Positions 1-7,671 of a stretch of 64,000 nucleotides of DNA are shown piece after piece (position 1 is the first letter of the stretch; every line of letters begins with the position of its first letter). The stretch lies in contig JAEEVF010000005.1 of NCBI GenBank assembly GCA_016290775.1, forward strand, positions 124,001 through 188,000, given 5' to 3'. The DNA is from Acetatifactor sp. Lineage in GTDB: Bacteria > Bacillota > Clostridia > Lachnospirales > Lachnospiraceae. Position numbers and translations under genes: made by a program. The notes beneath the pieces are model-generated. The model was not told the DNA's origin, made no database searches, and saw only the letters and a program-made list of their open reading frames with translations.

Positions 1-2
1 AC

Positions 3-116
3 GTGCGTCACTGGAACAAGCCGAGGATCGACAATTCCCTTCGCATCACCATTGGCACCGACGAGGAAATGGACGTGCTCATCGCCTTCCTGAAAGAATA
101 TCTGGCGAACAAATAA
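3..116 (+). CDS. hisC: Histidinol-phosphate aminotransferase, C-terminal end (partial)
   Basis: Only the last 37 codons lie in the window; the gene starts upstream. The reading frame gives [14 protein letters not shown] followed by a short helix and a TAA stop. This matches the C-terminus of class II fold-type I aminotransferases of the HisC family, where the arginine of the LRITIGT stretch binds the substrate carboxylate. The enzyme would convert histidinol phosphate and 2-oxoglutarate to imidazole acetol phosphate and glutamate, with PLP, in histidine synthesis. A related PLP aminotransferase cannot be excluded from so short a piece. The next gene starts 20 bp later on the same strand. Confidence 0.75.
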   Translation: MRHWNKPRIDNSLRITIGTDEEMDVLIAFLKEYLANK

Positions 117-136
117 ACTAGATTGGAGTTACTTTT

Positions 137-625
137 ATGTCTGAAACGTTATTGCATTATGTCATCGTGTTTTTCATCTCCATGGTGCCGCTCATCGAGC
201 TTCGCGTGGCCGTGCCCATGGCAATCAATCTGTATCACCTTCCGGTGCTGACGTCTTACGTTGTCTGCATCATCGGCAACATGCTTCCCGTGCCCGTGAT
301 CTTTTTCTTCGCGAGAAAGGTGCTTGAGTGGGGGAAGGACAAGAAGGTGATCGGAAAGTTCTTTACCTTCTGTCTCGAGAAGGGTCACAAGGGTGGTGCA
401 AAGCTTCAGGAAAAGACGGGCAGGGGCCTGTACGTGGCACTGTTCTTGTTCGTGGGCATTCCGATCCCTGGAACGGGTGCATGGACGGGAACGCTTGCGG
501 CGAGCCTGCTTGACATGGACTTCAAAAAAAGCGTCGTGGCCGTGATGCTTGGCGTGGTCCTGGCCGGACTCATCATGGGCGCAGGCGTGACAAGCATTGT
601 GGAGCTGATCAAACAGATCATTTAA
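137..625 (+). CDS. Small multidrug export family membrane protein (COG2426-like)
   Basis: A 162-residue, strongly hydrophobic protein with about four membrane segments. The N-terminal VPLIELRVAVPMA and the central GIPIPGTGAWTG are the hallmarks of the putative small multi-drug export family (Pfam Sm_multidrug_ex). The substrate is unknown; the family name comes from weak annotation and no transport role has been firmly shown. A GGAG lies about 8 bp before the ATG. It sits between hisC and a methyltransferase, 21 bp before the latter, with no promoter or terminator visible between them. Confidence 0.8.
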   Translation: MSETLLHYVIVFFISMVPLIELRVAVPMAINLYHLPVLTSYVVCIIGNMLPVPVIFFFARKVLEWGKDKKVIGKFFTFCLEKGHKGGAKLQEKTGRGLYVALFLFVGIPIPGTGAWTGTLAASLLDMDFKKSVVAVMLGVVLAGLIMGAGVTSIVELIKQII

Positions 626-646
626 TTTCGGCTCGGGAGGATGTGC

Positions 647-1477
647 ATGGCGGAAGCATATACTGATTTTGCGGATGTCTACGATGAACTTATGGATGAC
701 GTGCCCTACGAGGCGTGGAAGGATCGCATCGCTTGGCTCATTCAGGAATATGGCGTCTCCCAAAGGGTCTCAGGGGAAGAAAAAACGCTGGAAAGCCTTG
801 AGGACGCACTTGCGTCGGAGCGTGACCTCATCGTGGACCTTGGGTGCGGCACGGGCACGCTGACGGAGCTTCTTGCCAAGGATGGGTTTGACTGCATTGG
901 CGTGGACAATTCCGAGGCGATGCTGGCTAAGGCCATGGAGAAGAAGGAAGAGAGCGGGAGCGAGATCTTGTACCTTCTGCAGGACATGCGGGAACTTTCG
1001 CTGTACAGCACCGTCGGAACGGTGGTCAGCGTCTGCGATTCGCTGAATTACCTGCTCGAGGAAGAGGAGCTTTTGCAGGTCTTTTCGCTGGTGAACAATT
1101 ACCTTTATCCGCGGGGCTTATTTATCTTTGATTTCAACACGGACTATAAATATCGCGAGGTCATCGGCGATGCCGTGATCGCGGAAAATCGCGAGGACTG
1201 CAGTTTTATCTGGGAGAATTTCTATGATCCCGAAGAAGGGATCAATGAGTATGATCTGACCATGTTTCTTAAGCGAGAGGGCGAGCTTTTCGAGCGCGTG
1301 TCGGAGACCCATTTTCAAAGGGGCTATGAAGCTGCACGGATTGAGGAACTTTTGAAGAAGGCAGGTTTAGAGGTGGTGCTCCTTCGGGATGCGGACACGG
1401 ACGGAGAGGTCACGGAAACCACGGAGCGCGTATATGCCGTGGCAAGGGAGTGCCAAAAGGAGCCCCAAGGCTTGTAA
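647..1477 (+). CDS. Class I SAM-dependent methyltransferase
   Basis: A 276-residue protein with the nucleotide-binding motif VDLGCGTGTLTELLAK followed by a GVDNSEAML strand, which is the standard SAM site of class I methyltransferases. Between the N-terminus and motif I there is a short charged stretch (about residues 35-50). The middle CDSLNYLL segment is shared with small-molecule methyltransferases of Firmicutes. The substrate is unknown. An in-frame ATG at 641 abuts the GGAGG at 636-640, so the ATG at 647, six bases after it, is the better start. Hsp33 follows 16 bp downstream, so the two are probably cotranscribed. Confidence 0.82.
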   Translation: MAEAYTDFADVYDELMDDVPYEAWKDRIAWLIQEYGVSQRVSGEEKTLESLEDALASERDLIVDLGCGTGTLTELLAKDGFDCIGVDNSEAMLAKAMEKKEESGSEILYLLQDMRELSLYSTVGTVVSVCDSLNYLLEEEELLQVFSLVNNYLYPRGLFIFDFNTDYKYREVIGDAVIAENREDCSFIWENFYDPEEGINEYDLTMFLKREGELFERVSETHFQRGYEAARIEELLKKAGLEVVLLRDADTDGEVTETTERVYAVARECQKEPQGL

Positions 1478-1493
1478 GAGGAGAAATAGTAAA

Positions 1494-2378
1494 ATGGCTG
1501 ATTATTTTGTCAGGGCAACGGCGGGCGACGCACAGATCCGCGCCTTTGCCTGCACGACGAGAGATACGGTGGAGGCCGCACGGGCGGCGCATAATTCCAG
1601 CCCCGTGATGACGGCTGCCCTGGGAAGACTTCTTTCCGCGGGCGTCATGATGGGCTCCATGTTAAAGGGTGGCAAGGACCTTCTGACCTTGCAGATCAAG
1701 GGCGACGGACCTGCGCACGGACTGACCGTGACGGCGGATTCCATGGGCCACGTGAAGGGCTATCCCATCGTTCCCGGCGTGATCATTCCCGCAAAGCCAA
1801 GCGGTAAGCTGGATGTTTCCGGCGCCATCGGCTGCGGCACGCTGACGGTCATTAAGGACATGGGCTTAAAGGAGCCTTACTCTGGTCAGGTGCAGCTGCA
1901 GACAGGTGAGATCGCGGAGGACCTGACATATTATTTCGCCGCTTCCGAGCAGGTGCCTTCCTGCGTGGGGCTTGGCGTTCTGATGGAGAAGAACAATACC
2001 GTGAAGCAGGCGGGGGGCTTTATCGTGCAGCTTATGCCCTTTGCCAGCGAGGAAGTGATCTCGAAGCTCGAAGAGAATCTGAAGAACCTAAAGCCCGTGA
2101 CGACGATGCTCGACGAAGGCAAAACGCCGGAAGAGCTTCTTCAGATCGTGTTAGACGGTATGGATGTCTGCGTGCTTGACACTGGGGCGTGTTCCTTCCG
2201 TTGTGACTGTAGCAGGCAGCGCGTGGAAAGGGCCTTGATCAGCATTGGAAGGACGGAGCTTCAGGACATGATCGACGACGGCAAGGAAATCGAAACATCC
2301 TGTCAGTTCTGTGGAAAGCAGTACAGGTTTTCAGTGGAGGAATTAAAAACCCTGTATGCTAAGGCGACAAGGGATTAA
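1494..2378 (+). CDS. hslO: Redox-regulated chaperone Hsp33
   Basis: A 294-residue cytosolic holdase that binds unfolding proteins under oxidative stress. The N-terminal domain matches the family. The C-terminal redox switch is complete: Cys237 and Cys239 form the CxC pair and Cys270 and Cys273 the CxxC pair, which bind zinc when reduced. An extra cysteine, Cys233, sits four residues before the CxC pair. The ATG at 1494 follows an AAGAGGAG site and begins with MADYFVRATAGD, the usual start of the family; an upstream ATG at 1389 has no ribosome binding site and overlaps the methyltransferase gene. No terminator is seen before the glnA promoter. Confidence 0.95.
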   Translation: MADYFVRATAGDAQIRAFACTTRDTVEAARAAHNSSPVMTAALGRLLSAGVMMGSMLKGGKDLLTLQIKGDGPAHGLTVTADSMGHVKGYPIVPGVIIPAKPSGKLDVSGAIGCGTLTVIKDMGLKEPYSGQVQLQTGEIAEDLTYYFAASEQVPSCVGLGVLMEKNNTVKQAGGFIVQLMPFASEEVISKLEENLKNLKPVTTMLDEGKTPEELLQIVLDGMDVCVLDTGACSFRCDCSRQRVERALISIGRTELQDMIDDGKEIETSCQFCGKQYRFSVEELKTLYAKATRD

Positions 2379-2393
2379 GACTTCATGTTTACA

Positions 2394-2423
2394 TTGACAA
2401 AAAGGTTGTAAAAAGGCTATAAT
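2394..2423 (+). promoter_or_regulatory. glnA promoter
   Basis: A consensus TTGACA at 2394-2399 and a consensus TATAAT at 2418-2423 are separated by 18 bp. Transcription would start near 2430, giving a leader of about 50 nt before glnA. Confidence 0.85.
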
Positions 2424-2436
2424 TTCAGTATCGGGG

Positions 2437-2454
2437 CTAGTTTTGTAAAACTAG
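2437..2454. repeat. 18-bp inverted repeat in glnA leader (operator or hairpin candidate)
   Basis: The sequence CTAGTTTTGTAAAACTAG has perfect 8-bp arms and a 2-bp centre. It lies just downstream of the expected glnA start site and upstream of the ribosome binding site, so it could be an operator for a dimeric repressor or an RNA hairpin. It does not match the GlnR consensus that I know (TGTNA-N7-TNACA). Confidence 0.6.
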
Positions 2455-2479
2455 AAAAAACGGAAGTGGAGGGTTAGAC

Positions 2480-3814
2480 ATGAGAAATCTATCGCAGGAA
2501 GATCTTGTGACAATGGTACAGGAGGAGGACGTCGAGTTTATCCGTCTGCAGTTTACGGATATGCTGGGAGACCTTAAGAACATGGCAGTGACTGCCAGCC
2601 AGCTTAGCAAGGTCCTGAAAAATGAGTGCAAATTTGACGGTTCGGCCATTACCGGTTATGTCAGTGCAACGGAGCCGGATCTGTATTTACATCCCATCGT
2701 GGGAACCTTTGAGACATTCCCTTGGAGACCTCAGCAGGGCAAGGTGGCAAGAATGATCTGTGACGTGTATCGTCAGGACGGTGAGCCTTTTGAAGGCGAT
2801 CCCAGAAATGTTCTTCGCCGTGCAACGGATAACATGAGGGACATGGGCTATGGCGTTGAAGTTGGCCCTGAGTGCGAATTCTTCCTGTTCAACACGGATG
2901 ACGACACGATGCCTACCACGAAGACCAGTGAGAAGGCAGGCTTCTTTGACGTAGGACCTTTGGACACCGGCGAGAATGCAAGACGTGACATCGTTCTTGC
3001 ACTGGAGGACATGGGCTTTGTGGCAGAGAGTTCTCATCACGAGAAGGCTCCCGCGCAGCACGAGATCAGCTTCCGTTATGACGATCCGCTGAACACTGCT
3101 GACAACATCATGACCTTTAAGCTTGCGGTACGCACCATCGCCCGCAGACATGGTCTGCATGCGACGTTCATGCCCAAGCCCAAGGAGGACGTGGTTGGTT
3201 CCGGCATGCGCCTTAGCATCAACCTGACCAAGGACGGAAGAAACTTCTTCAGAGACGCGCAGGATCCCAACGGCATGACGAAGGAAGCATATTATTTCCT
3301 CGGCGGCCTGATGAAGCACATCAAGGGCATCTCCGCGATCGCAAATCCGCTGGTGAATTCCTACAGACGCCTTGCAAGTGATCAGGATGCGCCGGAGTAT
3401 ATTTCCTGGAGCAAGGCCAATCGCACGACGCTCTTTAGGATCCCTACCATCCGCAGAGGCGAGGGAACCAGGATCGAGCTTTGTAGCCCGGATTCCGCAG
3501 CGAACCCTTATCTGCTCATCGCACTGTGCTTAGAGGCTGGCATGGACGGCATGAGGAATCAGATCGAGCCGCCCGCTCCGATCGAGCAGAACCTTTACGA
3601 GTTGCCCATTGAGGCACTTACCGCAATGGGAATGGATCGTCTGCCCAAGACTTTGGATGAGGCGCTGGACGAGCTTGAGAAGGATCAGGTTCTGATGAAT
3701 GCCCTTGGCGATCACATCGCAAAGCGTTACATCGCAGAGAAGCGCGATGAGTGTGCACGCTATGCAAAGAGCATCTCCCAGTGGGAGCTGAATGAATACC
3801 TCTACAAGTATTGA
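2480..3814 (+). CDS. glnA: Glutamine synthetase, type I (GSI-alpha-like)
   Basis: A 444-residue enzyme that makes glutamine from glutamate, ammonia and ATP; the length fits the dodecameric GSI-alpha form of Gram-positives. Family signatures run in order: the beta-grasp N-terminus, GPECEFFLF with metal-binding glutamates, AQHEISFRY, ATFMPKPK, and RIELCSPDSAANPY near the C-terminus. The last segment ending in YLYKY resembles Bacillus-type enzymes, and no adenylylation-loop tyrosine motif was recognised. An oddity is GSGMR at residues 240-244, where almost all GS have GSGMH with a metal-binding histidine; here Arg244 replaces it. The gene has its own promoter and leader inverted repeat, and is followed 41 bp later by an ANTAR regulator. 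Confidence 0.93.
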   Translation: MRNLSQEDLVTMVQEEDVEFIRLQFTDMLGDLKNMAVTASQLSKVLKNECKFDGSAITGYVSATEPDLYLHPIVGTFETFPWRPQQGKVARMICDVYRQDGEPFEGDPRNVLRRATDNMRDMGYGVEVGPECEFFLFNTDDDTMPTTKTSEKAGFFDVGPLDTGENARRDIVLALEDMGFVAESSHHEKAPAQHEISFRYDDPLNTADNIMTFKLAVRTIARRHGLHATFMPKPKEDVVGSGMRLSINLTKDGRNFFRDAQDPNGMTKEAYYFLGGLMKHIKGISAIANPLVNSYRRLASDQDAPEYISWSKANRTTLFRIPTIRRGEGTRIELCSPDSAANPYLLIALCLEAGMDGMRNQIEPPAPIEQNLYELPIEALTAMGMDRLPKTLDEALDELEKDQVLMNALGDHIAKRYIAEKRDECARYAKSISQWELNEYLYKY

Positions 3815-3855
3815 TCAAAAGGACGCCCGGCTAACGGGAAACGGAGGTAAATTCA

Positions 3856-4404
3856 GTGGTAAACGTCATCGTTGCGCTTCCTAAGCTGGAAGAAGCGAAG
3901 ATGATCAAAAACATATTGGTGCGAAGCGGTTTTCAGGTCAACGGCATCTGTGTCACGGGCGCGCAGGCGATCAGCCAGGCGGACGGCCTTCATGACGGCC
4001 TGGTGATCTGTGGATATAAGCTCGAAGACATGCTCTACGATGAGCTGATCGCGTTCCTTCCGCCAGGCTTTGAAGTGCTCCTTATGGGATCGCAAAGAGT
4101 CTTGGCTGAGGTTTACGGAGAAGGCGTGATGTGTCTTCCGATGCCTCTTCGGCTCAACGACTTTGTGAACACCGTCAGCATGTTGACGGACGACATAGAG
4201 CGGCGCAGAAAGAAGAAGGACCATGCTCCCGTTAAGAGGTCCTCACAGGAAGATGCGCTGGTCAAGGAAGCAAAGGAAGTGCTGATGGAGCGAAACAACA
4301 TGTCGGAAGAGGAGGCCCACCGCTATCTGCAAAAGAGCAGCATGCAAAGTGGCACCGGCCTTGTTGAGACGGCACAAATGGTTTTGGTCATGCTTCGGCA
4401 ATAA
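3856..4404 (+). CDS. ANTAR domain response-regulator-like antiterminator
   Basis: A 182-residue protein starting with GTG, eight bases after GGAGG. Residues 1-100 resemble a receiver domain, but the usual phosphoacceptor aspartate region reads LVICGYKLED, so phosphorylation there is doubtful. Residues about 120-182 form an ANTAR helical domain, with the family pattern AKEVLMERNNMSEEEAHRYL followed by SMQ. ANTAR proteins bind paired stem-loops in nascent RNA and prevent termination, often for nitrogen genes. Its place directly after glnA suggests nitrogen control, possibly of genes elsewhere; no canonical pair of hexaloop hairpins was seen in the short glnA leader. Confidence 0.85.
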   Translation: MVNVIVALPKLEEAKMIKNILVRSGFQVNGICVTGAQAISQADGLHDGLVICGYKLEDMLYDELIAFLPPGFEVLLMGSQRVLAEVYGEGVMCLPMPLRLNDFVNTVSMLTDDIERRRKKKDHAPVKRSSQEDALVKEAKEVLMERNNMSEEEAHRYLQKSSMQSGTGLVETAQMVLVMLRQ

Positions 4405-4441
4405 TATAGACATAAAAGCAAGACAGAGAGGAATCATCATC

Positions 4442-5656
4442 ATGGCAAAAGTAAATGACAATTATCTAAAGCTCCCCGGAAGCTATCTGTTCTCAACGGT
4501 GGCAAGAAAGGTGCGCGAGTTTCAGGAAGCAAACCCTGACAAGCAGGTGATCAAGCTTTCCATCGGCGACGTAACGCAGCCGCTGGCACCTGCGATCATC
4601 GAGAGCCTGCACAAGGCAGTGGATGAGATGGGCAAGGCGGAGACCTTCCGCGGCTATGCACCCGACCTTGGTTACGAGTTCCTGAGAAAGACCATCGCAG
4701 AGAAGGATTACAAGCCCAAGGGCTGCAATGTCAGCGCGGATGAGATCTTCATTTCCGACGGCGCAAAGTCCGATTCGGCAAACATCCAGGAGATCTTTAG
4801 TCTCGACAATAAGATCGCGGTTGGCGATCCCGTATATCCCGTATATGTGGATTCCAACGTAATGGCAGGCCGCACCGGCACCTATGACAAGGTGAAGGAG
4901 ACCTGGAGCGACGTGATCTACATGCCGTGCCTCGCAGAGAACAATTTTGTTCCCGAGATCCCGAAGGAAGTGCCCGACCTGATCTACCTGTGCTTCCCGA
5001 ACAACCCCACCGGCGCGACCATTAAGAAGGCTCAGTTGCAGGAGTGGGTGGATTACGCGAACAAGGTTGGCGCAGTGATCATTTACGATGCCGCTTATGA
5101 AGCATATATTTCCGAAGCGGACGTGCCTCATTCCATTTATGAGTGTGAGGGCGCAAGAACCTGTGCGATCGAGCTTCGCTCCTTCTCCAAGAATGCAGGG
5201 TTCACTGGCGTTCGTCTTGGCTTCACGGTAGTTCCCAAGGACCTTATGGTGGACGGCGTCGCCCTTCATGGTCTCTGGGCAAGAAGACATGGCACGAAGT
5301 ATAACGGCGCACCTTACATCATCCAGCGCGCCGGCGAAGCAGTGTATTCGGATGCAGGACAGGCTCAGCTTCGCGAGCAGGTGGCATACTACATGAAGAA
5401 TGCCGCTTACATCTACAATGGCTTAAAGGAAGCCGGATACAGCGTGTCCGGCGGCGTGAACGCACCTTACGTATGGCTGCGCACGCCTGGCAATATGACC
5501 AGCTGGGAGTTCTTTGATTATCTGCTGGAGAAGGCGAACGTGGTTGGTACGCCTGGTTCAGGCTTTGGCCCGAGCGGCGAGCATTATTTCCGCGTTAACG
5601 CATTTGGCAGCTACGAGAACACCGTGGAAGCGATCCGCAGGATCAAGGCCCTGTAA
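4442..5656 (+). CDS. dapL: LL-diaminopimelate aminotransferase
   Basis: A 404-residue PLP enzyme that converts tetrahydrodipicolinate to LL-diaminopimelate in one step, feeding lysine and peptidoglycan. The N-terminus MAKVNDNYLKLPGSYLFS and the IKLSIGDVTQPL segment are diagnostic of DapL. Lys250 in the SFSKNAGFTG motif should bind PLP. The ATG at 4442 follows AGAGAGGAAT; an in-frame ATG at 4349 lies inside the ANTAR gene and adds a non-conserved extension. A strong terminator follows. The direct DapL route fits many Clostridia. Confidence 0.95.
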   Translation: MAKVNDNYLKLPGSYLFSTVARKVREFQEANPDKQVIKLSIGDVTQPLAPAIIESLHKAVDEMGKAETFRGYAPDLGYEFLRKTIAEKDYKPKGCNVSADEIFISDGAKSDSANIQEIFSLDNKIAVGDPVYPVYVDSNVMAGRTGTYDKVKETWSDVIYMPCLAENNFVPEIPKEVPDLIYLCFPNNPTGATIKKAQLQEWVDYANKVGAVIIYDAAYEAYISEADVPHSIYECEGARTCAIELRSFSKNAGFTGVRLGFTVVPKDLMVDGVALHGLWARRHGTKYNGAPYIIQRAGEAVYSDAGQAQLREQVAYYMKNAAYIYNGLKEAGYSVSGGVNAPYVWLRTPGNMTSWEFFDYLLEKANVVGTPGSGFGPSGEHYFRVNAFGSYENTVEAIRRIKAL

Positions 5657-5692
5657 TCAAAGGGCGTATGGATCCGCTCTAACCGTAAGATC

Positions 5693-5737
5693 GGGGGAGA
5701 TCAGTGCTAAAAAGGGCATGAGATTTCCCCCTTTTTT
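5693..5737 (+). terminator. Rho-independent terminator after dapL
   Basis: GGGGGAGATC pairs with GATTTCCCCC (one mismatch) around a loop of about 19 nt and is followed by six T. It closes the glnA-ANTAR-dapL unit. Confidence 0.75.
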
Positions 5738-5786
5738 CATCACTGGACATAGTACGGACCTTTGACGGGTTCGGAAAGGATAAGTT

Positions 5787-6143
5787 ATGGATCACATATT
5801 ACTTGACAGGACTTGCCGACTTGCAGAACTGGAACTTTCTGAGAGCGAAAAGGAGAACATGCTAAAGGATCTGGAAAACATGGTCACCCTTTTTGAGACG
5901 ATCAGCGAGCTGGACACGGAGGGCGTTGCGCCGCTTTCGGGCGTTTTGGAAGATGGCGGGAACGTGCTGAGAGAAGATGTAGTGGCAGAAACGGCTGCGA
6001 AGGCAGAAGGCTTGGCTGCGGAGGCGGGCGCTGGTCTGGCGGCGAGCGCAGGGGCTGACGTCATGGCAAAGCGGGAGGCGCTTCTACGGAATGCGCCTGA
6101 GTTGCAAGATGGCCTCTTTGTCGTGCCGAAGACCTTTTCCTGA
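5787..6143 (+). CDS. gatC: Asp-tRNA(Asn)/Glu-tRNA(Gln) amidotransferase subunit C
   Basis: A 118-residue subunit that stabilises GatA and links it to GatB. Residues 1-75 match the family: RLAELELSESEKENM, then a region ending in VLREDVV. The C-terminal half has an Ala/Gly-rich stretch (about residues 70-95, AETAAKAEGLAAEAGAG) that makes it longer than the usual 95 or so residues before the normal end ALLRNAPELQDGLFVVPK. gatA follows 16 bp later, and gatB overlaps gatA. Confidence 0.92.
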   Translation: MDHILLDRTCRLAELELSESEKENMLKDLENMVTLFETISELDTEGVAPLSGVLEDGGNVLREDVVAETAAKAEGLAAEAGAGLAASAGADVMAKREALLRNAPELQDGLFVVPKTFS

Positions 6144-6159
6144 AAAGCGGAGGGACAAA

Positions 6160-7671
6160 ATGGACAGTTCAAAAATCAGAACGGCACTGGCCCTCAGCGA
6201 GCGGATCCGAAAGAAGGAGATCAGCGTTCGGGAAGGCCTTGATGCCACGTTTGAGATCATCGATCAAAAAGAGAAGAGTCTCCACGCATTCCTTACGATT
6301 GACCGGGAGGGAGCATATAAAGAGGCAGACAGATTGCAGGAAAAGGTGGACGCCAGAGAGATGTTTGGGCCTTTATTTGGCGTGCCTGTTGCAGTCAAGG
6401 ACAATCTTTGCACCAAGGGGATCCGTACCACCTGCGGCAGCAAAATGCTGGAGAATTTTGTGCCGCCTTATGATGCGACGGCAGTGCAAAGCTTGAAGGA
6501 CGCAGGTATGATCATCGTCGGCAAGACCAATATGGATGAATTTGCCATGGGGAACACGACGGAGACATCGTATTTTGGATGCACGAAGAATCCCAGAAGC
6601 GAAGCCCATGTGCCGGGCGGTTCCTCAGGCGGAAGCGCCGCTGCCGTGGCGGCAGGCGAGTGCCTGGTAGCGCTTGGTACGGATACGGGTGGTTCGGTCC
6701 GTCAGCCCGCATCGCACTGCGGCGTGGTTGGCGTAAAGCCCACCTACGGAAGCATCTCACGCCATGGCCTGATCGCCTACTGTTCCTCGATGGACCAGGT
6801 GGGTCCCATCGCAGGGAACGTAACGGATTGCGCGGCCCTCATGGAGGCGCTCTGCACCTGGGATCCCAAGGATTCCACTAGCATAAAGCGCGGAAGTTTG
6901 GACAGCCTGACTGCCGTAAAGCAAGGACGCCTGGACGTCCCGACTTACGGAAAGCGAGGGCGCCTGGACATCCTGTCATCCCTTGAGGACGGCGTCCCCG
7001 GCATGAAGATCGGCCTGCCGAAGGAGTATTTCAGTGCGGGACTGGATCCGCAGGTTGCTGCGTCAGTCATGCGCGCCGCCGAAACGCTGGAAAGGCATGG
7101 CGCAATCCTAAAGGAGTTTTCCCTTCCGCTGTTTCAGTATTTTGTCCCGGATTATTATCTGATCGCCTGCGCTGAGGCAAGCTCGAACTTAGAGCGCTAT
7201 GACGGCATGAAATATGGCCTTCGCGTGCCAGGAAGTGACTTGCATGACACTTATCGGAAAACGCGCACACAGGGCTTTGGTGAAGAGGTGCGGCGTCGCA
7301 TCCTGCTTGGCACCTTTGCCCTCAGCGAAGGGTATTATGACGCATATTATCTGAAGGCCCTGAAGGTCCGCAGGCTCGTCGCAAACGCTTTTGACGATGC
7401 ACTGAAGGAATTCGACCTGATCCTAGGCCCTACGGCGCCTACCACCGCGCCGCGCCTTGGAGAGGCCGATCAGGACCTTGTGAAGTCTTATTTGGCGGAC
7501 GTATATACCGTGCCCGCGAACCTGACGGGACTTCCTGCCATCAGCCTGCCTTGCGGGGTGGGAGAGGGCGGCCTTCCCATTGGCGTGCAATTCATGGGAA
7601 GAAGGTTTGAAGAAGCGCTGTTATTCAAAGCCGCAAGGGTACTTGAGAAGGAGACTTGCCAGAATGGGTGA
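6160..7671 (+). CDS. gatA: Asp-tRNA(Asn)/Glu-tRNA(Gln) amidotransferase subunit A
   Basis: A 503-residue amidase-signature enzyme that frees ammonia from glutamine for transamidation of mischarged tRNA. The Ser-cisSer-Lys triad is visible: the lysine in VAVKDNLCTKG, the serine-rich GGSSGGSAAAVAAG, and LGTDTGGSVRQPAS. An unusual insert at residues 242-274 consists of three tandem 11-residue units (see the repeat entry) between the usual DPKDSTS and the MKIGLPKEYF strand. The ATG at 6160 follows GCGGAGGG; the upstream ATG at 6091 lies within gatC in another frame. The last 8 bases overlap the start of gatB. Confidence 0.95.
   Translation: MDSSKIRTALALSERIRKKEISVREGLDATFEIIDQKEKSLHAFLTIDREGAYKEADRLQEKVDAREMFGPLFGVPVAVKDNLCTKGIRTTCGSKMLENFVPPYDATAVQSLKDAGMIIVGKTNMDEFAMGNTTETSYFGCTKNPRSEAHVPGGSSGGSAAAVAAGECLVALGTDTGGSVRQPASHCGVVGVKPTYGSISRHGLIAYCSSMDQVGPIAGNVTDCAALMEALCTWDPKDSTSIKRGSLDSLTAVKQGRLDVPTYGKRGRLDILSSLEDGVPGMKIGLPKEYFSAGLDPQVAASVMRAAETLERHGAILKEFSLPLFQYFVPDYYLIACAEASSNLERYDGMKYGLRVPGSDLHDTYRKTRTQGFGEEVRRRILLGTFALSEGYYDAYYLKALKVRRLVANAFDDALKEFDLILGPTAPTTAPRLGEADQDLVKSYLADVYTVPANLTGLPAISLPCGVGEGGLPIGVQFMGRRFEEALLFKAARVLEKETCQNG
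6883..6981 (+). repeat. Three in-frame 33-bp tandem repeats inside gatA
   Basis: Units at 6883-6915, 6916-6948 and 6949-6981 encode IKRGSLDSLTA, VKQGRLDVPTY and GKRGRLDILSS. The core K-x-G-x-LD is kept in each. The array is exactly in frame and sits in a surface-loop position of the amidase fold, where most GatA proteins have only a few residues. Confidence 0.85.

Noticed and set aside
149..763. His-rich minus-strand frame opposite the first membrane protein
   Set aside because: It has no ribosome binding site, spans two real genes and has the look of an antisense shadow.
2424..2479. Glutamine riboswitch or paired ANTAR hexaloops in the glnA leader
   Set aside because: The leader is too short and the single hairpin lacks the conserved loop bases of either element.
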